Notes under the pieces: generated by a model | Told to the model about the DNA's origin: nothing | The model's database searches: none | Seen by the model: the letters and a program-made list of their open reading frames with translations, nothing else | Part shown: positions 47,486 through 60,084 of the stretch, one piece after another | Layout: every line of letters begins with the position of its first letter | Position numbering within the stretch: the stretch's first letter is position 1 | NCBI RefSeq assembly: GCF_902705885.1 | Contig: NZ_CACSIP010000022.1 | Coordinates: 1-64,000, forward strand | DNA from: Mycolicibacterium austroafricanum | GTDB lineage: Bacteria; Actinomycetota; Actinomycetes; Mycobacteriales; Mycobacteriaceae | DNA: 64,000 bases | Direction of reading: 5' to 3' | Position numbers and translations under genes: made by a program

Positions 47486-48652
47486 ATGAGGTCTTTCACC
47501 GTTGACGAACGACGAGCCCGACTGGCCCGGCGTCACCAGCTGGCCGGCGGTCTGGCTCCGATCTCCGCCGAGACACTGTCCGGCAGGCTGGTGGGGCTGC
47601 ACGCGACCGACCCGACAACACCGTATCTGTCCCTGTGGGCCAGGGTTCCGGACTGCTCGGTGGACGGCGTCCGCGCGGCGCTGTACACCGACCGCACGTT
47701 GGTCAAGCACCTGGCGATGCGACGCACCCTGTGGGTGGTGCGTCCGCAGGATCTGCCGTCCGTGCAGTCGGCCGCCAGTGACAGGGTGGCCGCCAACGAG
47801 CGTCGCCGTCTCGTCGCCGATGCCGAGGCGGCGGGAGTGGCCGCCGACGGGGAATCGTGGTTGGAGACAGCCGCCACGGCCGTGCTCGGTCACCTGCGGC
47901 GGAATGGTGCCTGCACCGCGAAGCAGCTGCGCGAGGCGCTGCCTGAGCTGACCGGCAGGTATGACCCGGCCCCGGGCAAGACGTGGGGTGGGGAGAGCCA
48001 CCTGGCGCCGCGGGTGTTGACGCTGCTCTCGGCACGGGGCGACATCGTCCGCGGGCCCAACGACGGGGGGTGGACCACGTCACGACCGCGCTGGGTGCTG
48101 GCTGGCGACTGGCTGGCGGCCGCTCCCGCCGTGGCGCCGGAGACCGCGCGGGCCGACCTGGTCTGCCGGTGGTTGTACGCATTCGGGCCGGCGACCGTCA
48201 CCGACATCAAGTGGTGGTTCGGCAACACCCTCGGCTGGGCACGTCAGGCACTGCGCGACATCGATGCCGTCGAGGTGGACCTGGACGGGACACCGGGTTT
48301 CGTGCTGCCCGGTGACGATGAGCCCGAACCCGACGTGGCGCCGTGGTGTGCGTTGCTGCCCGGCCTCGACGTCACGACGATGGGCTGGTTCGACCGGGAC
48401 TGGTACCTGGGACCGCACCGCAGCGAGGTGTTCGACCGCAACGGCAACGCAGGCCCGACCGTGTGGGTGGACGGTCGCGTGGTCGGCGCCTGGCGACAGG
48501 ACGGTGACGGTCGGGTGGAAATGGTCCTGCTCGAGGATGTGGGGCGCCGGGCCGCCCGGGAATTGTCTTCGCGCGCCGACGAACTCACCGCGTGGCTGGA
48601 CGGAGTCCGCATCAAGCCCCGCTTCCCGTCACCGGCCTGCCGGGCCGTCTAG
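47486..48652 (+). CDS. Winged-helix DNA glycosylase-like protein (AlkZ/YcaQ, HTH_42 family)
   Basis: A 388-residue protein of the HTH_42 family, whose studied members AlkZ and YcaQ unhook interstrand crosslinks or remove bulky alkyl bases. Family segments: the N-terminal RRHQLAGGLAPISAETLSGR and LVGLHATDPTTPYLSLWARV, MRRTLWVVRPQDLPSVQSAA, and WCALLPGLDVTTMGWFDRDWYLG. The QxQ/QxD catalytic motif of AlkZ and YcaQ corresponds to HAT-D here, as in a less studied subgroup. Activity is therefore uncertain. Its end overlaps the GNAT remnant by 24 nt; uvrA lies beyond. Confidence 0.8.
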   Translation: MRSFTVDERRARLARRHQLAGGLAPISAETLSGRLVGLHATDPTTPYLSLWARVPDCSVDGVRAALYTDRTLVKHLAMRRTLWVVRPQDLPSVQSAASDRVAANERRRLVADAEAAGVAADGESWLETAATAVLGHLRRNGACTAKQLREALPELTGRYDPAPGKTWGGESHLAPRVLTLLSARGDIVRGPNDGGWTTSRPRWVLAGDWLAAAPAVAPETARADLVCRWLYAFGPATVTDIKWWFGNTLGWARQALRDIDAVEVDLDGTPGFVLPGDDEPEPDVAPWCALLPGLDVTTMGWFDRDWYLGPHRSEVFDRNGNAGPTVWVDGRVVGAWRQDGDGRVEMVLLEDVGRRAARELSSRADELTAWLDGVRIKPRFPSPACRAV

Positions 48653-48898
48653 GCTCCGCTGCAGCAGGAGGGTGTCCAGCCACTTGCCGTGTTTGAACGC
48701 GACCGCCGCCAGACGTCCGGCATCGGTGAAACCACGCTGCCGGTGAAGCGTCCGGGATGTGACTGCGCCGAACCTGCGCAGCAGTTCCTCCCGGTCGGGA
48801 GCAACGACTTCGAACGTGGCGACACCTGAGGCCACGTACTTCGAGTAGATCGCGCCAATGGCGTCGATGTCGTCGGCCGTGGTCGGCCGAATCGTCAC
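48629..48898 (-). pseudogene. GNAT (phosphinothricin acetyltransferase-like) remnant with internal deletion
   Basis: The 89-codon frame begins like a phosphinothricin/GNAT acetyltransferase (VTIRPTTADDIDAIGAIYSK, YVASGVATFEVVAPDREELL) and ends like one (GFTDAGRLAAVAFKHGKWLD, TLLLQRSL). The middle, about 80-90 residues with the acetyl-CoA-binding R-x-x-G-x-G loop, is absent; the join is near SRTLHRQRGF. The frame is still open, so this is an in-frame deletion. It follows uvrA by 26 nt on the same strand. A truncated but functional protein is unlikely. Confidence 0.7.
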
Positions 48899-48924
48899 GC
48901 GGGCAGACACTGTCGCTCGCGACG

Positions 48925-51825
48925 CTAGGCGCTGACCTTGCGGCGGGCCTTGCGCGGCTTGGGCCGCGCCACGCCCAACGATTCGGCCAGGAAGTGGCCG
49001 GTGTAGCTGTCCACGTTGGTGGCGACGTCTTCCGGTGTACCCGTCGCCACAACCGTGCCGCCGCCCGAGCCCCCGTCGGGCCCCATGTCGATGATCCAGT
49101 CGGAGGTCTTGATCACGTCGAGGTTGTGTTCGATGACGATAACCGTATTGCCTTTGTCGACAAGGCCGTTGATGACCATCAGCAGTTTGCGGATGTCCTC
49201 GAAGTGCAGACCGGTGGTCGGCTCGTCGAGGATGTAGACCGTGCGGCCGGTCGAACGCTTCTGCAACTCCGAGGCCAGCTTGACGCGTTGCGCCTCGCCA
49301 CCGGACAACGTCGGTGCCGGCTGACCCAGCCGCACGTATCCCAAGCCGACGTCGACCAGCGTCTTGAGGTACCGGTGGATCGAGGTGATCGGGGCGAAGA
49401 ACTCGGCCGCCTCCTCGATGGACATGTCGAGCACCTCGGCGATGGTCTTGCCCTTGTAGTGCACCTCGAGGGTCTCGCGGTTGTAGCGGGCGCCGTGGCA
49501 CACCTCGCACGGCACATACACATCGGGCAGGAAGTTCATCTCGATCTTGATGGTGCCGTCACCCGAACAGGCCTCGCACCGCCCGCCCTTGACGTTGAAG
49601 GAGAACCGGCCGGGCTGGTAACCGCGGACCTTGGCTTCGGTGGTGGCGGCGAACAGGGTGCGGATCTTGTCGAACACCCCGGTGTAGGTGGCCGGGTTGG
49701 ACCGCGGCGTCCGACCGATCGGTGACTGGTCGACACGGACCAGCTTGTCGACCTTGTCCAGGCCGGTCACCCGGGTGTGCCGGCCCGGCACCTGCCGGGC
49801 CCCGTTGAGCTTGTTCGCCAACACCGAGGCCAGGATGTCGTTGACCAGCGTCGACTTACCCGATCCGGAGACACCGGTCACCGAGGTCAGCACCCCGAGC
49901 GGGAAGGACACGTCGATCTGGCGCAGGTTGTGCTCGCGCGCTCCGATGACGGTGAGCTGGCGCTTGGCATCGGCGAGCCGGCGCAGCACCGGGACCTCGA
50001 TCTGCTCCTTACCCGAGAGATATGCACCGGTAATCGAATTCGGGTTCTTCAGCAGATCCGCATAGGGGCCGCTGTGCACGATCTGGCCGCCGTGCTCACC
50101 GGCCGCCGGACCGATGTCGACAACCCAGTCGGCGTGCGCGATGGTGTCGAGATCGTGTTCGACGACGATGAGGGTGTTGCCGAGATCCCGCAGCCGCACC
50201 AGCGTGTCGATCAGCCGCCGGTTGTCACGCTGATGCAGGCCGATCGAGGGTTCGTCGAGCACGTAGAGCACCCCGACCAGACCGGAACCGATCTGGGTGG
50301 CCAGCCGAATGCGTTGCGCCTCACCGCCGGACAGCGTCGCCGCCGCGCGTGACAGCGACAGGTAGTCCAACCCGACGTCGAGCAGGAACCCCAACCGCGA
50401 CTGGATCTCCTTGAGCACCTGCCCGGCGATGGCCTGCTCCCTGGTACCCAGGGTGAGTGCGTTGAGGAACTGCGCGCAATCCGCGATCGACAGTTCGGCG
50501 ACCTGGGCGATCGACCTCGCACCGAAATCCCCGGCGGTCAGCGTCACCGCGAGGATCTCCGGCTTGAGCCGGGTGCCATCACATTCCGGGCAGGGCACGT
50601 CGCGCATGAAGCCCTCGAGACGCTCCTTCATCTGCTCGGAGTCGGTCTGCTCCATGCGGCGGTGCAGGAACGCCATGACGCCCTCGAAGTCCGCGTAGTA
50701 GGACCTGGTCCGGCCGTAGCGGTTCTTGTACCGCACGTGCACCTGCTCGTCACAGCCTTCGAGAATGGCTCGGCGCGCTTTGGCGGGCAGCTTCTTCCAC
50801 GGGGTGTCGACGTCGAAGCCCAGTTGGTCACCCAGGCCGGAGAGCATCCGGGTGAAGTACTCGGCGGTCTGACCCATCGACCAGGGAGCGATCGCTCCTT
50901 CGGCCAGGGTGAGGTCGGGGTCGGGCACCACGAGGTCCGGGTCGACCTCTTTCTTGTTGCCCAGGCCGACGCACTCCGGGCAGGCACCGTAGGGAGAGTT
51001 GAACGAGAACGACCGGGGCTCCAGATCGTCGACGGCCAGCGGGTGCCCGTTCGGGCAAGCGAGTTTCTCCGAGAACCTCTGTTCGCGGTGTGGATGATCG
51101 TCGTCGCGGTCGACGAACTCCAGGACGACGATGCCGTCGGCGAGGTTCAGCGCCGTCTCCACCGAATCGGTGAGACGCTGTTTGGAGCTGGCCTTCACAG
51201 TGAGGCGGTCGACGACCACCTCGATGTCGTGCTTCTCCTGTTTTTTCAGTTTCGGCGGGTCGGTCAGGGTGTGCACCACGCCGTCGACCCGGACCCTGCT
51301 GTAGCCCTGCGTGTTGAGCTTGTCGAACAGGTCGACGAACTCCCCCTTGCGGGTGCGGACCACCGGCGCGAGCACCTGGAACCGCAGCCCTTCATCCATC
51401 GCGAGGACCTGGTCGACGATCTGCTGAGGCGTCTGGCGGGCGATGCGCTCGCCGCACACCGGGCAGTGTGGCGTGCCCGCCCGGGCGTAGAGCAGACGCA
51501 AGTAGTCGTAGACCTCGGTGATGGTGCCCACCGTCGAGCGCGGATTGCGATTGGTGGACTTCTGGTCGATCGACACCGCCGGGGAGAGCCCCTCGATGAA
51601 GTCGACGTCCGGTTTGTCCATCTGTCCGAGGAACTGCCGGGCGTAAGCCGACAGCGACTCGACGTACCGGCGCTGCCCCTCGGCGAAGATCGTGTCGAAC
51701 GCCAACGACGACTTGCCGGACCCCGACAGTCCGGTGAACACGATCATCGCGTCGCGCGGCAGGTCGAGATCGACGCCACGCAGATTGTGCTCTCGGGCAC
51801 CCTTGACGATCAGGCGGTCAGCCAA
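48925..51825 (-). CDS. uvrA: Excinuclease ABC subunit A
   Basis: Damage-recognition ATPase of nucleotide excision repair, 966 residues. Two ABC modules: Walker [10 protein letters not shown] (about 31-39) and GVSGSGKST; signatures [12 protein letters not shown] and [12 protein letters not shown]. Zinc-finger cysteines appear as [25 protein letters not shown], and CEAC and CEVC in the C-terminal module. The TTG at 51825 gives the usual [15 protein letters not shown] start; TTG at 51840 is possible. A basic tail ([13 protein letters not shown]) ends the protein. A damage-inducible-type promoter lies upstream (51903-51925). Confidence 0.97.
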   Translation of the reverse strand: MADRLIVKGAREHNLRGVDLDLPRDAMIVFTGLSGSGKSSLAFDTIFAEGQRRYVESLSAYARQFLGQMDKPDVDFIEGLSPAVSIDQKSTNRNPRSTVGTITEVYDYLRLLYARAGTPHCPVCGERIARQTPQQIVDQVLAMDEGLRFQVLAPVVRTRKGEFVDLFDKLNTQGYSRVRVDGVVHTLTDPPKLKKQEKHDIEVVVDRLTVKASSKQRLTDSVETALNLADGIVVLEFVDRDDDHPHREQRFSEKLACPNGHPLAVDDLEPRSFSFNSPYGACPECVGLGNKKEVDPDLVVPDPDLTLAEGAIAPWSMGQTAEYFTRMLSGLGDQLGFDVDTPWKKLPAKARRAILEGCDEQVHVRYKNRYGRTRSYYADFEGVMAFLHRRMEQTDSEQMKERLEGFMRDVPCPECDGTRLKPEILAVTLTAGDFGARSIAQVAELSIADCAQFLNALTLGTREQAIAGQVLKEIQSRLGFLLDVGLDYLSLSRAAATLSGGEAQRIRLATQIGSGLVGVLYVLDEPSIGLHQRDNRRLIDTLVRLRDLGNTLIVVEHDLDTIAHADWVVDIGPAAGEHGGQIVHSGPYADLLKNPNSITGAYLSGKEQIEVPVLRRLADAKRQLTVIGAREHNLRQIDVSFPLGVLTSVTGVSGSGKSTLVNDILASVLANKLNGARQVPGRHTRVTGLDKVDKLVRVDQSPIGRTPRSNPATYTGVFDKIRTLFAATTEAKVRGYQPGRFSFNVKGGRCEACSGDGTIKIEMNFLPDVYVPCEVCHGARYNRETLEVHYKGKTIAEVLDMSIEEAAEFFAPITSIHRYLKTLVDVGLGYVRLGQPAPTLSGGEAQRVKLASELQKRSTGRTVYILDEPTTGLHFEDIRKLLMVINGLVDKGNTVIVIEHNLDVIKTSDWIIDMGPDGGSGGGTVVATGTPEDVATNVDSYTGHFLAESLGVARPKPRKARRKVSA

Positions 51826-51902
51826 CTCCGTCCTTCCCAACGATTCGCTCGCGCATGCCCAGTTCCCGGCCCGATACAGACCGACAGGCGCCGCACGGAT
51901 TC

Positions 51903-51925
51903 ATGCTATGCGGCCCCTCCGACAA
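51903..51925 (-). promoter_or_regulatory. RecA-NDp/PafBC-type promoter of uvrA
   Basis: On the minus strand TTGTCGGAG (51917-51925), then 8 bp, then TAGCAT (51903-51908). The published mycobacterial RecA-independent damage promoter is tTGTCRGTG-N8-TAnnnT; 8 of 9 upstream positions, the spacing and the -10 form all match. A transcript would start near 51896, leaving a 5' UTR of about 70 nt. Confidence 0.65.
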
Positions 51926-51978
51926 TCCCGGCCAAGCCCCCGTCAGGCTGCAGGAGCCGGGAAGTAACGTGAGTCACC

Positions 51979-52656
51979 ATGACCGTCGTCGAGGACAACT
52001 ACACGGGCCACGTCGAACCTCAAACGGCAGCCCGACGCACACTTCCCGGCGCCTCCATCATCAAGGTGTCCGTCGGAACCATGGACAACAACGCCTACCT
52101 CATCACCTGTTCCCAGACCGGCAAGACACTACTCATCGATGCCGCCAACGACCCCGCCATCCTGCGGGAACTGATCGAGCTGTACGCGCCCGAACTGTCG
52201 CTGATCGTCACCAGCCACCAGCACCCAGACCACTGGATGGCGCTCTCCGAGGTCGCCGGATCCACCGGCGCCCCGACCGCCGCGCACCGATTGGACGCCG
52301 AACCGCTGCCGGTCACCCCCGACGTGCTTCTCTCAGACGGTGACACCGTCAGGGTCGGCGAGCTCACATTCGACGTCATCCATCTGCGTGGCCACACCCC
52401 CGGCTCGGTCGCGCTGGCGCTGAGCGGGCCCGCGACCGATGGCCGGGTGCATCTGTTCACCGGCGACTGCCTGTTCCCCGGCGGCGTCGGCAAAACCTGG
52501 AAAGAAGGTGACTTCGAGCAGCTGCTGGGCGACGTGACCAGCAAGGTGTTCGACGTCTTCGATGATCAGACCGTCGTGTACCCAGGGCACGGCGACGACA
52601 CGACGCTCGGGACCGAACGCCCTCACCTGGGCGAATGGCGCGAGCGCGGTTGGTAA
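51979..52656 (+). CDS. MBL-fold metallo-hydrolase
   Basis: A 225-residue metallo-beta-lactamase-fold hydrolase of the glyoxalase II type; gene position matches Rv1637c. The dizinc site is visible as SHQHPDHW (HxHxDH), [19 protein letters not shown] (D ligand) and YPGHGDD (final His). The NNAYLITC segment near the N terminus is typical. The substrate is unknown, perhaps a thioester or sulfur species. It diverges from uvrA. Confidence 0.9.
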   Translation: MTVVEDNYTGHVEPQTAARRTLPGASIIKVSVGTMDNNAYLITCSQTGKTLLIDAANDPAILRELIELYAPELSLIVTSHQHPDHWMALSEVAGSTGAPTAAHRLDAEPLPVTPDVLLSDGDTVRVGELTFDVIHLRGHTPGSVALALSGPATDGRVHLFTGDCLFPGGVGKTWKEGDFEQLLGDVTSKVFDVFDDQTVVYPGHGDDTTLGTERPHLGEWRERGW

Positions 52657-52702
52657 GCGAAGTCACGGAAGCACGGAAGACACGGGAGAAACAGAAGAGA
52701 AC

Positions 52703-53587
52703 ATGAACAGCGATCAGTTCAACAAGGTCCAGCGTGGGGCCGGGTTCATCGCGGCGTTGGATCAGAGCGGCGGCAGCACACCCAAGGCGTTGAAGCTCTA
52801 CGGCATCGCCGAGGACGCCTTTTCGAACAACGAGCAGATGTTCGACCTGGTGCACCAAATGCGCACCCGCATCATCACCAGCCCCAGCTTCGACGGTGAC
52901 CGGGTCCTGGGCGCGATCCTGTTCGAGGACACCATGGACCGCGAGATCGAAGGGCGATCGACCTCGGACTACCTGTGGAACGTCAAGCACGTCGTGCCGT
53001 TCCTGAAGGTCGACAAGGGGTTGGCCGCCGAGGAGAACGGCGCTGCGGTCATGAAGCCGATCCCGGGCCTCGACGACCTGCTGGCCCGCGCCCGCGACAA
53101 GGGTGTGTTCGGCACCAAGATGCGCTCGGTCATCAAGCTGCCCGGCGCCGGCCTGGCTGCCGTCGTCGACCAGCAGTTCGAGATCGGCCGCCAGATCCTG
53201 GCGGCCGGGCTGGTACCGATCATCGAGCCCGAGGTGGACATCCACAGCCCGGAGAAGGGCAAAGCAGAGGAGCAGCTCAAAGCGGCGCTGCTCAACGGCG
53301 TCGACGGACTCGCCGACGATCAGGCGGTCATGCTCAAGCTCACCCTGCCCGACGTCGACAATCTGTATCGCGAGCTGGTCGACCACCCGAAGGTGCTGCG
53401 GGTCGTGGCGCTGTCAGGCGGCTACAGCCGCGATGACGCCTGCGACAAGCTCTCCCGGAACCAGGGCGTGATCGCCAGCTTCTCCCGCGCTCTGACCGAA
53501 GGCCTGACCGCTCAGCAGAGCGACGAGGAGTTCAACGCCACCCTGGACGCGGCGATCGCGAGCATCGCGAAAGCCTCCAACACCTGA
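52703..53587 (+). CDS. Fructose-bisphosphate aldolase class I
   Basis: Schiff-base aldolase of glycolysis/gluconeogenesis, 294 residues, of the bacterial class I type. Characteristic segments are [56 protein letters not shown] and [14 protein letters not shown]; the Schiff-base lysine is expected in VMLKLTLP. It is metal-independent, unlike the class II Fba that mycobacteria also carry elsewhere. It follows the MBL gene by 46 nt. Confidence 0.92.
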   Translation: MNSDQFNKVQRGAGFIAALDQSGGSTPKALKLYGIAEDAFSNNEQMFDLVHQMRTRIITSPSFDGDRVLGAILFEDTMDREIEGRSTSDYLWNVKHVVPFLKVDKGLAAEENGAAVMKPIPGLDDLLARARDKGVFGTKMRSVIKLPGAGLAAVVDQQFEIGRQILAAGLVPIIEPEVDIHSPEKGKAEEQLKAALLNGVDGLADDQAVMLKLTLPDVDNLYRELVDHPKVLRVVALSGGYSRDDACDKLSRNQGVIASFSRALTEGLTAQQSDEEFNATLDAAIASIAKASNT

Positions 53588-53598
53588 CGCGCGGAAAG

Positions 53599-53627
53599 CC
53601 CTGGGCCGACTCGGCGCCGGCCCAGGG
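53599..53627. terminator. Convergent terminator hairpin
   Basis: A perfect 10-bp stem CCCTGGGCCG/CGGCCCAGGG with a 9-nt loop lies in the 47-bp gap between the convergent aldolase and universal stress protein genes. It has no U-run but is placed to end both transcripts. Confidence 0.7.
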
Positions 53628-53634
53628 TGTCCGG

Positions 53635-54078
53635 TCAGGAGGTGTGCACGATCAGCACGTCGGTCTTGGACCGCCGAGCGACGTTGGCGGGCACCGAGCC
53701 CAGCAGACGTCCGGCGATGGTGCTCAACCCGACGTTGCCCACCACCAGCAGGTCGGCGCCGACCTCTTCGGCGAGATCCACCAGGGCGTCGACCGGCGCA
53801 CCGACGACGGCCTTCTCCTCGATGTTCACCGCGCCCGCGGCCTTCGCCCGGTCCCGCGCCTCACGCAGGATGGCGTAGATCGGGGCATTGCCCGACATCT
53901 TGTAGCCCTCGTCCTTGAGCACGTCAGCGGCACGCTGATCCTCGCTCTGCGGGAAGTAGGCCGTCGCGACGATGACCTTGGCGTTGGCACCGGCGGCGAT
54001 CTGACCGGCGCGGTCCACGGCACGCAACGACGAATCCGACCCGTCCGTACCGACCACAACGGTTTGATAGGCGCTCAT
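53635..54078 (-). CDS. Universal stress protein (Rv1636-type)
   Basis: A single-domain USP of 147 residues. The nucleotide-binding signature appears as VVGNVGLSTIAGRLLGSVPANV and the first strand as VVVGTDGSDSSLRAVDRA. The M. tuberculosis and M. smegmatis orthologue binds cAMP in preference to ATP (established knowledge), which fits the cyclase elsewhere in this window. Stress protection is inferred. It is convergent with the aldolase gene. Confidence 0.92.
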   Translation of the reverse strand: MSAYQTVVVGTDGSDSSLRAVDRAGQIAAGANAKVIVATAYFPQSEDQRAADVLKDEGYKMSGNAPIYAILREARDRAKAAGAVNIEEKAVVGAPVDALVDLAEEVGADLLVVGNVGLSTIAGRLLGSVPANVARRSKTDVLIVHTS

Positions 54079-54245
54079 CGATATCCTCCCAGTGTCAGCT
54101 GCAACGCCACAGACCCTAACCCGGCATCAGCCGAACATGGATGCGAATCACCACACCCGGACCGTATTCGCCCAGGATCCGGGCACGTCAGCACCGTCAA
54201 CATCACCCTGGGCGGTGGGACGTGACGGCGGGTACACCGACGGTC

Positions 54246-54941
54246 TCAGGTCTCGTTGTTGAGAATCCTGCCGGCGACGAATGTTGCTGCCTCGCTGACC
54301 ATTCCGTTCCAGGGATACGCGAAGTGTGCGAAGAAGTTGACGCCCCGTGAGCAGTAGGGATCACCGGTGGCGCACTGGTCGATGGTCTTGTGCCCATACA
54401 GCGGGCTGATTTCGGTGAGTGGGCCGAGTGTCGGCACATCCCGGGACGGATTACCGAACACCGCGATGGCGGCGACATGATCGACCATCGTGTCCGGCAG
54501 TGGTGCAGGGGTGAAGAACCAGATCGTCCGATTGCCGATCGTGATCAGATCGATCACTCCCGCGCCCTGGGACATCCCCCCGAGCACGATCTTCGTGTTC
54601 GGGCACATCCCGGCCACGTACTGCACGTGCTTGTTGGCATCAACCGCGCCGGCCGAGGTGGACTTCGAGAAGTTCCAACTGGCCGGGTAATCGACCGCAT
54701 AGGTGGAGACCCGCTTGCCCAGCAGCTTCCACTTCAGCGAGTCGATGAACGCCTTGCCGACAAACCCGACGCCTGCCCGGTCGCCTGTCCCGCGCGCGAA
54801 CACGACCTCGACATCGGGGCATGAATCCGATGCAGCAACGGGAGCGTTGACGGTGGAGAGACTCAGGATCGTCGCTGTTACCACCGCGACACTGAGGAAA
54901 CGGACTAACCGTGACGTTCGCACGCGACAACGTTGACACAT
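54246..54941 (-). CDS. Cutinase family serine esterase, secreted
   Basis: A 231-residue secreted esterase/lipase. The signal peptide covers about residues 1-37 (LVRFLSVAVVTATILSLSTV). Cutinase features: SCPDVEVVFARGTGD, the nucleophile box GMSQGA (usually GYSQGA), acid and histidine in CATGDPYCSRG and FFAHFAYP, and four cysteines for two disulfides. Substrates are probably esters or host lipids. The ATG at 54941 has GGA upstream; GTG at 54923 is an alternative start. The 167 bp before the stress protein gene hold no feature I can support. Confidence 0.88.
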   Translation of the reverse strand: MCQRCRVRTSRLVRFLSVAVVTATILSLSTVNAPVAASDSCPDVEVVFARGTGDRAGVGFVGKAFIDSLKWKLLGKRVSTYAVDYPASWNFSKSTSAGAVDANKHVQYVAGMCPNTKIVLGGMSQGAGVIDLITIGNRTIWFFTPAPLPDTMVDHVAAIAVFGNPSRDVPTLGPLTEISPLYGHKTIDQCATGDPYCSRGVNFFAHFAYPWNGMVSEAATFVAGRILNNET

Positions 54942-55039
54942 TCCAGCAAATGTGCACCCAGCGGCGACGCAACGGTGATCGAACAGTTGCCGATTCGTGT
55001 CTCGATTTCGAGATAATTGACGCGCTGTGCGGATAATCC

Positions 55040-56416
55040 CTACCGGACCGCATGATCATGAGGCTCGGAGTCCAGCGACGTGTCCTTACCCTCCCGCATG
55101 ACCAGGATCGCGATCAGGCTCAGCGACGCGGCGACGAAGAGGTACAGACCGACCCACCCCACGCCGTACTGGGTCGCGAGCCAGGTGGCGACGAACGGAG
55201 CCACCGCCGCACCGAGGATGCTCGCCACGTTGTAGGAGATGCCCGAGCCCGTGTACCGCACGTTGGTCGGGAACAACTCGGGCAGCACCGCACTCATCGG
55301 TCCGAAGGTGAAGCCCATCAACGTCATCCCGATGATCAAGAAGGCCAGCATGGTGCCGTACGACGTGTCGCCGGAGCCCAGCATCGGGGCGAAGAGCCCG
55401 CCGTAGGCCATGATCCCCGCCGTGACGACCAACAGCAGGCGGCGACGCCCGACGCGGTCGGCGAGCCAACCCGACAGGGGCAGCATGCCCGCGAAGAACA
55501 GCACGGCGATCAGCTGCAGCTGCAGGAAGTCGACGTAGCCGAACCCGAGGCCGGTGCCCTCCGGTGGCCGCTTCCCGGTGCCGAAGCTCAGCGCCCACGT
55601 CGTCACGATGTAGAACATGGTGTAGGTCGCCAGCATCACGAAGGTGCCGATGATCAGCTGGCGCCAGCTGGAGCGGAATACCTGCGCCAGTGGGCTTTTC
55701 ACTTTTTCGCCCCGTTCCACCGCGCGGGTGAACACCGGAGTTTCCATGATGCGCAGCCGCACGTACAGACCGATGGCCACCATGACCGCGCTGAACAGGA
55801 ACGGGATACGCCAGCCCCAGGTCATGAACGCCCCGTCCAGATCGGGATCCGCGGTGCGGTGGCCGAGCCAGAAGATGAGCGCCAGGAACAGACCGTTCGC
55901 CAGCAGAAAGCCGAACGGCGCCCCGAGTTGCGGCCACATCGCAGCCCAGCCACGTTTGCCAGGCCTGGCCGTCTCCGTGGCCAGCAGCGCGGCACCGCTC
56001 CATTCACCTCCCAGCGCCAAGCCCTGGGAGAACCGCAGGACGGCCAGCAGCGCGGGCGCGACGATGCCCACCTGGGCGTAGGTGGGCAACAGTCCGATCG
56101 CGAACGTGGCGATGCCCATCAGCAGCAGCGACCCGACGAGGGTGGCTTTGCGTCCCACCCGATCGCCGAAATGCCCGAACACGACCGAGCCCACCGGGCG
56201 TGCGACGAACGCGAGCCCGAAGGTCGCCAGCGAGGCCAGCAACGCAGTCGTCGAATCACCCTTCGGGAAGAACAGGTGCGGGAACACCGTGACGGCGGCG
56301 GTGGCGTAGATGTAGAAGTCGTAGAACTCGATCGTGGTGCCCACCATCGAGGCGAGCACGATGCGGCGCCTGGGTACCCCTTCGACCAGATCGCTGTCCA
56401 CGACATCGCCACTCAT
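55040..56416 (-). CDS. MFS transporter, metabolite:H+ symporter type
   Basis: A 458-residue major facilitator with 12 predicted membrane segments, of the MHS (ShiA/ProP-like) family. N-terminal signature ASMVGTTIEFYDFYIYATAA; loop 2-3 motif GHFGDRVGRKATLV; ALGGEWSGAALLATE in segment 5; GWLADRVGRRR in the central repeat. Typical substrates are small organic acids or osmolytes. The ATG at 56416 is preceded by GGGGAGG. The stop of the next upstream MFS gene lies 35 nt away. Confidence 0.9.
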   Translation of the reverse strand: MSGDVVDSDLVEGVPRRRIVLASMVGTTIEFYDFYIYATAAVTVFPHLFFPKGDSTTALLASLATFGLAFVARPVGSVVFGHFGDRVGRKATLVGSLLLMGIATFAIGLLPTYAQVGIVAPALLAVLRFSQGLALGGEWSGAALLATETARPGKRGWAAMWPQLGAPFGFLLANGLFLALIFWLGHRTADPDLDGAFMTWGWRIPFLFSAVMVAIGLYVRLRIMETPVFTRAVERGEKVKSPLAQVFRSSWRQLIIGTFVMLATYTMFYIVTTWALSFGTGKRPPEGTGLGFGYVDFLQLQLIAVLFFAGMLPLSGWLADRVGRRRLLLVVTAGIMAYGGLFAPMLGSGDTSYGTMLAFLIIGMTLMGFTFGPMSAVLPELFPTNVRYTGSGISYNVASILGAAVAPFVATWLATQYGVGWVGLYLFVAASLSLIAILVMREGKDTSLDSEPHDHAVR

Positions 56417-56451
56417 CACTGCGCCTCCCCTGCCGAGATGTGGAAGCAACA

Positions 56452-57885
56452 TCATGCCAGCGACGTCACCGGCCCTGCGGCGGGCTCCGAAGATCGCCCG
56501 CTCCTGGTCGACGCCACCACCGCCAGCGCGGCAAGCACGGCGAACGAGGCGAACAGCCAGCGGGCAGCGCCGGCGTCACCGGAATCGGTGAGATTGACCA
56601 CGACCCCGGCCAGTGCGGCGCCGAACGCCGCGGAGATCACCTGCACGATGTTGATGGCTGCAGCGGCCGCCGGGCCCTCGGCGGGGTCGTCGACCTTGCT
56701 CATCGCCCACGCGGACAGGTGCGGCCACGCTATTCCGATACCGACGCCGCTGACCACAAGACCTGCGGCCCACACGGCAACCAGAAGCAGCGGGGCATTC
56801 TCGTGCTGGGTCAGTGCGCTGAGCACCAGACCCGTGGCCATCACCACCGGAGCGATCGCAACGGCGCGGACGATGACACGTTGCCGACCGAGGGACGCGC
56901 TACCGATCTCTGCGAACGTCCAGCCGAGCGCCAGCCCGGCGCTGAGGAACCCGGCGGCGACCGGCGTCAGATGTGCGAGCCTCTGGCCGAACAGCGGCAC
57001 GTACATGTCCACCATCGTCGCGGCCATCAGCACGCCCAGGGTCAGATAGATCCACTTCAACGGTCCCCTGCCGAAGGTGCTGGGCGGCAGGACGGACACG
57101 GTCACCCTGCGGTCGACGACCACGAACAGCCCGACCAGGGCGAAGCCCGCCACCACCAACGCCGCGGTGGCCCTGGGGTCGTGCGGGATGCCGGCGACGC
57201 TGACCAGCAGTGCGGCGGCCCCGAGTAGCAGCAGCGACCACACCGGGATGCCGATCCGCCCGGCAGCGGCCGCCGCTGCCGGGCCGCGGCCACTCGGCAG
57301 CGCGATCGGCACCAAGGCCGACATCGTCGTGGTCACCACCAGAAGGGCGCCGAAAGCCCAACGCCACGAACCGTATTGGGCGAACAGACCACCCGCCGCC
57401 GGTCCCACCAGTGTCCCCACCCCCCACATCGCGGACACCAGGGCAGACGCCTTGGTCCACAGCGCACTCGGCAGTGCGGTGTTGATCACCGCGTATCCCA
57501 ATCCGGCGAGCAGGCCGCCCGCAGCGCCCTGAACGGTCCTGCCGACGAGCAGCACCTCCATGCCGGGTGCGGCGGCGCAGATGAGGCTGCCCGCCCCGAA
57601 CACGCTGAGGCTCACCAGATACGCCCACCGCGGGCCCAGCCGCATCAGCACCGAGTGCACCGTCGTGGCGGCCATCACCGATCCCACCAGATACACCGTC
57701 GTCACCCAGGCGTAGAACCGCGCGCCACCGATGTCGGCGACAGCGCTGGGCATCAGGCTGATGGTCAGGAACTCGTTGGTCGCGTACAGCGCCACCCCGC
57801 CCGCCAGCACAGCAGAGGCGCCCAGATACCTGGGCCCCAGAAGCTCACGCCAGCTGCCGGCGGTGTCGGTCACAGTGTCGGTCAC
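56452..57885 (-). CDS. MFS drug-efflux type transporter (DHA2-like)
   Basis: A 477-residue exporter with about 14 membrane segments, matching Rv1634 in position and size. Motif C of drug antiporters is visible in segment 5 (GVGTLVGPAAGGLFAQYGSW with the preceding LGYAVINTALPS), and motif D-like FLTISLMPSAVADIGG near the N terminus. The start is GTG at 57885. Multidrug efflux is a family-level inference. It is followed by the second MFS gene. Confidence 0.9.
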   Translation of the reverse strand: MTDTVTDTAGSWRELLGPRYLGASAVLAGGVALYATNEFLTISLMPSAVADIGGARFYAWVTTVYLVGSVMAATTVHSVLMRLGPRWAYLVSLSVFGAGSLICAAAPGMEVLLVGRTVQGAAGGLLAGLGYAVINTALPSALWTKASALVSAMWGVGTLVGPAAGGLFAQYGSWRWAFGALLVVTTTMSALVPIALPSGRGPAAAAAAGRIGIPVWSLLLLGAAALLVSVAGIPHDPRATAALVVAGFALVGLFVVVDRRVTVSVLPPSTFGRGPLKWIYLTLGVLMAATMVDMYVPLFGQRLAHLTPVAAGFLSAGLALGWTFAEIGSASLGRQRVIVRAVAIAPVVMATGLVLSALTQHENAPLLLVAVWAAGLVVSGVGIGIAWPHLSAWAMSKVDDPAEGPAAAAAINIVQVISAAFGAALAGVVVNLTDSGDAGAARWLFASFAVLAALAVVASTRSGRSSEPAAGPVTSLA

Positions 57886-57924
57886 AGACCGAACCGTAGG
57901 ACCTCAACAGGGGTTGAGATCAAG

Positions 57925-60083
<2,159 letters not shown>

Positions 60084-60084
<1 letters not shown>

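Noticed and set aside
51979..52656. MBL-fold protein as the missing PhnP of the phosphonate pathway
   Set aside because: It lies 35 kb from the phn genes, matches the conserved Rv1637c position, and is glyoxalase II-like rather than PhnP-like.
55052..57049. 665-codon plus-strand frame opposite the MFS transporters
   Set aside because: Highly polar, repetitive composition mirrors the membrane-protein codons on the other strand.
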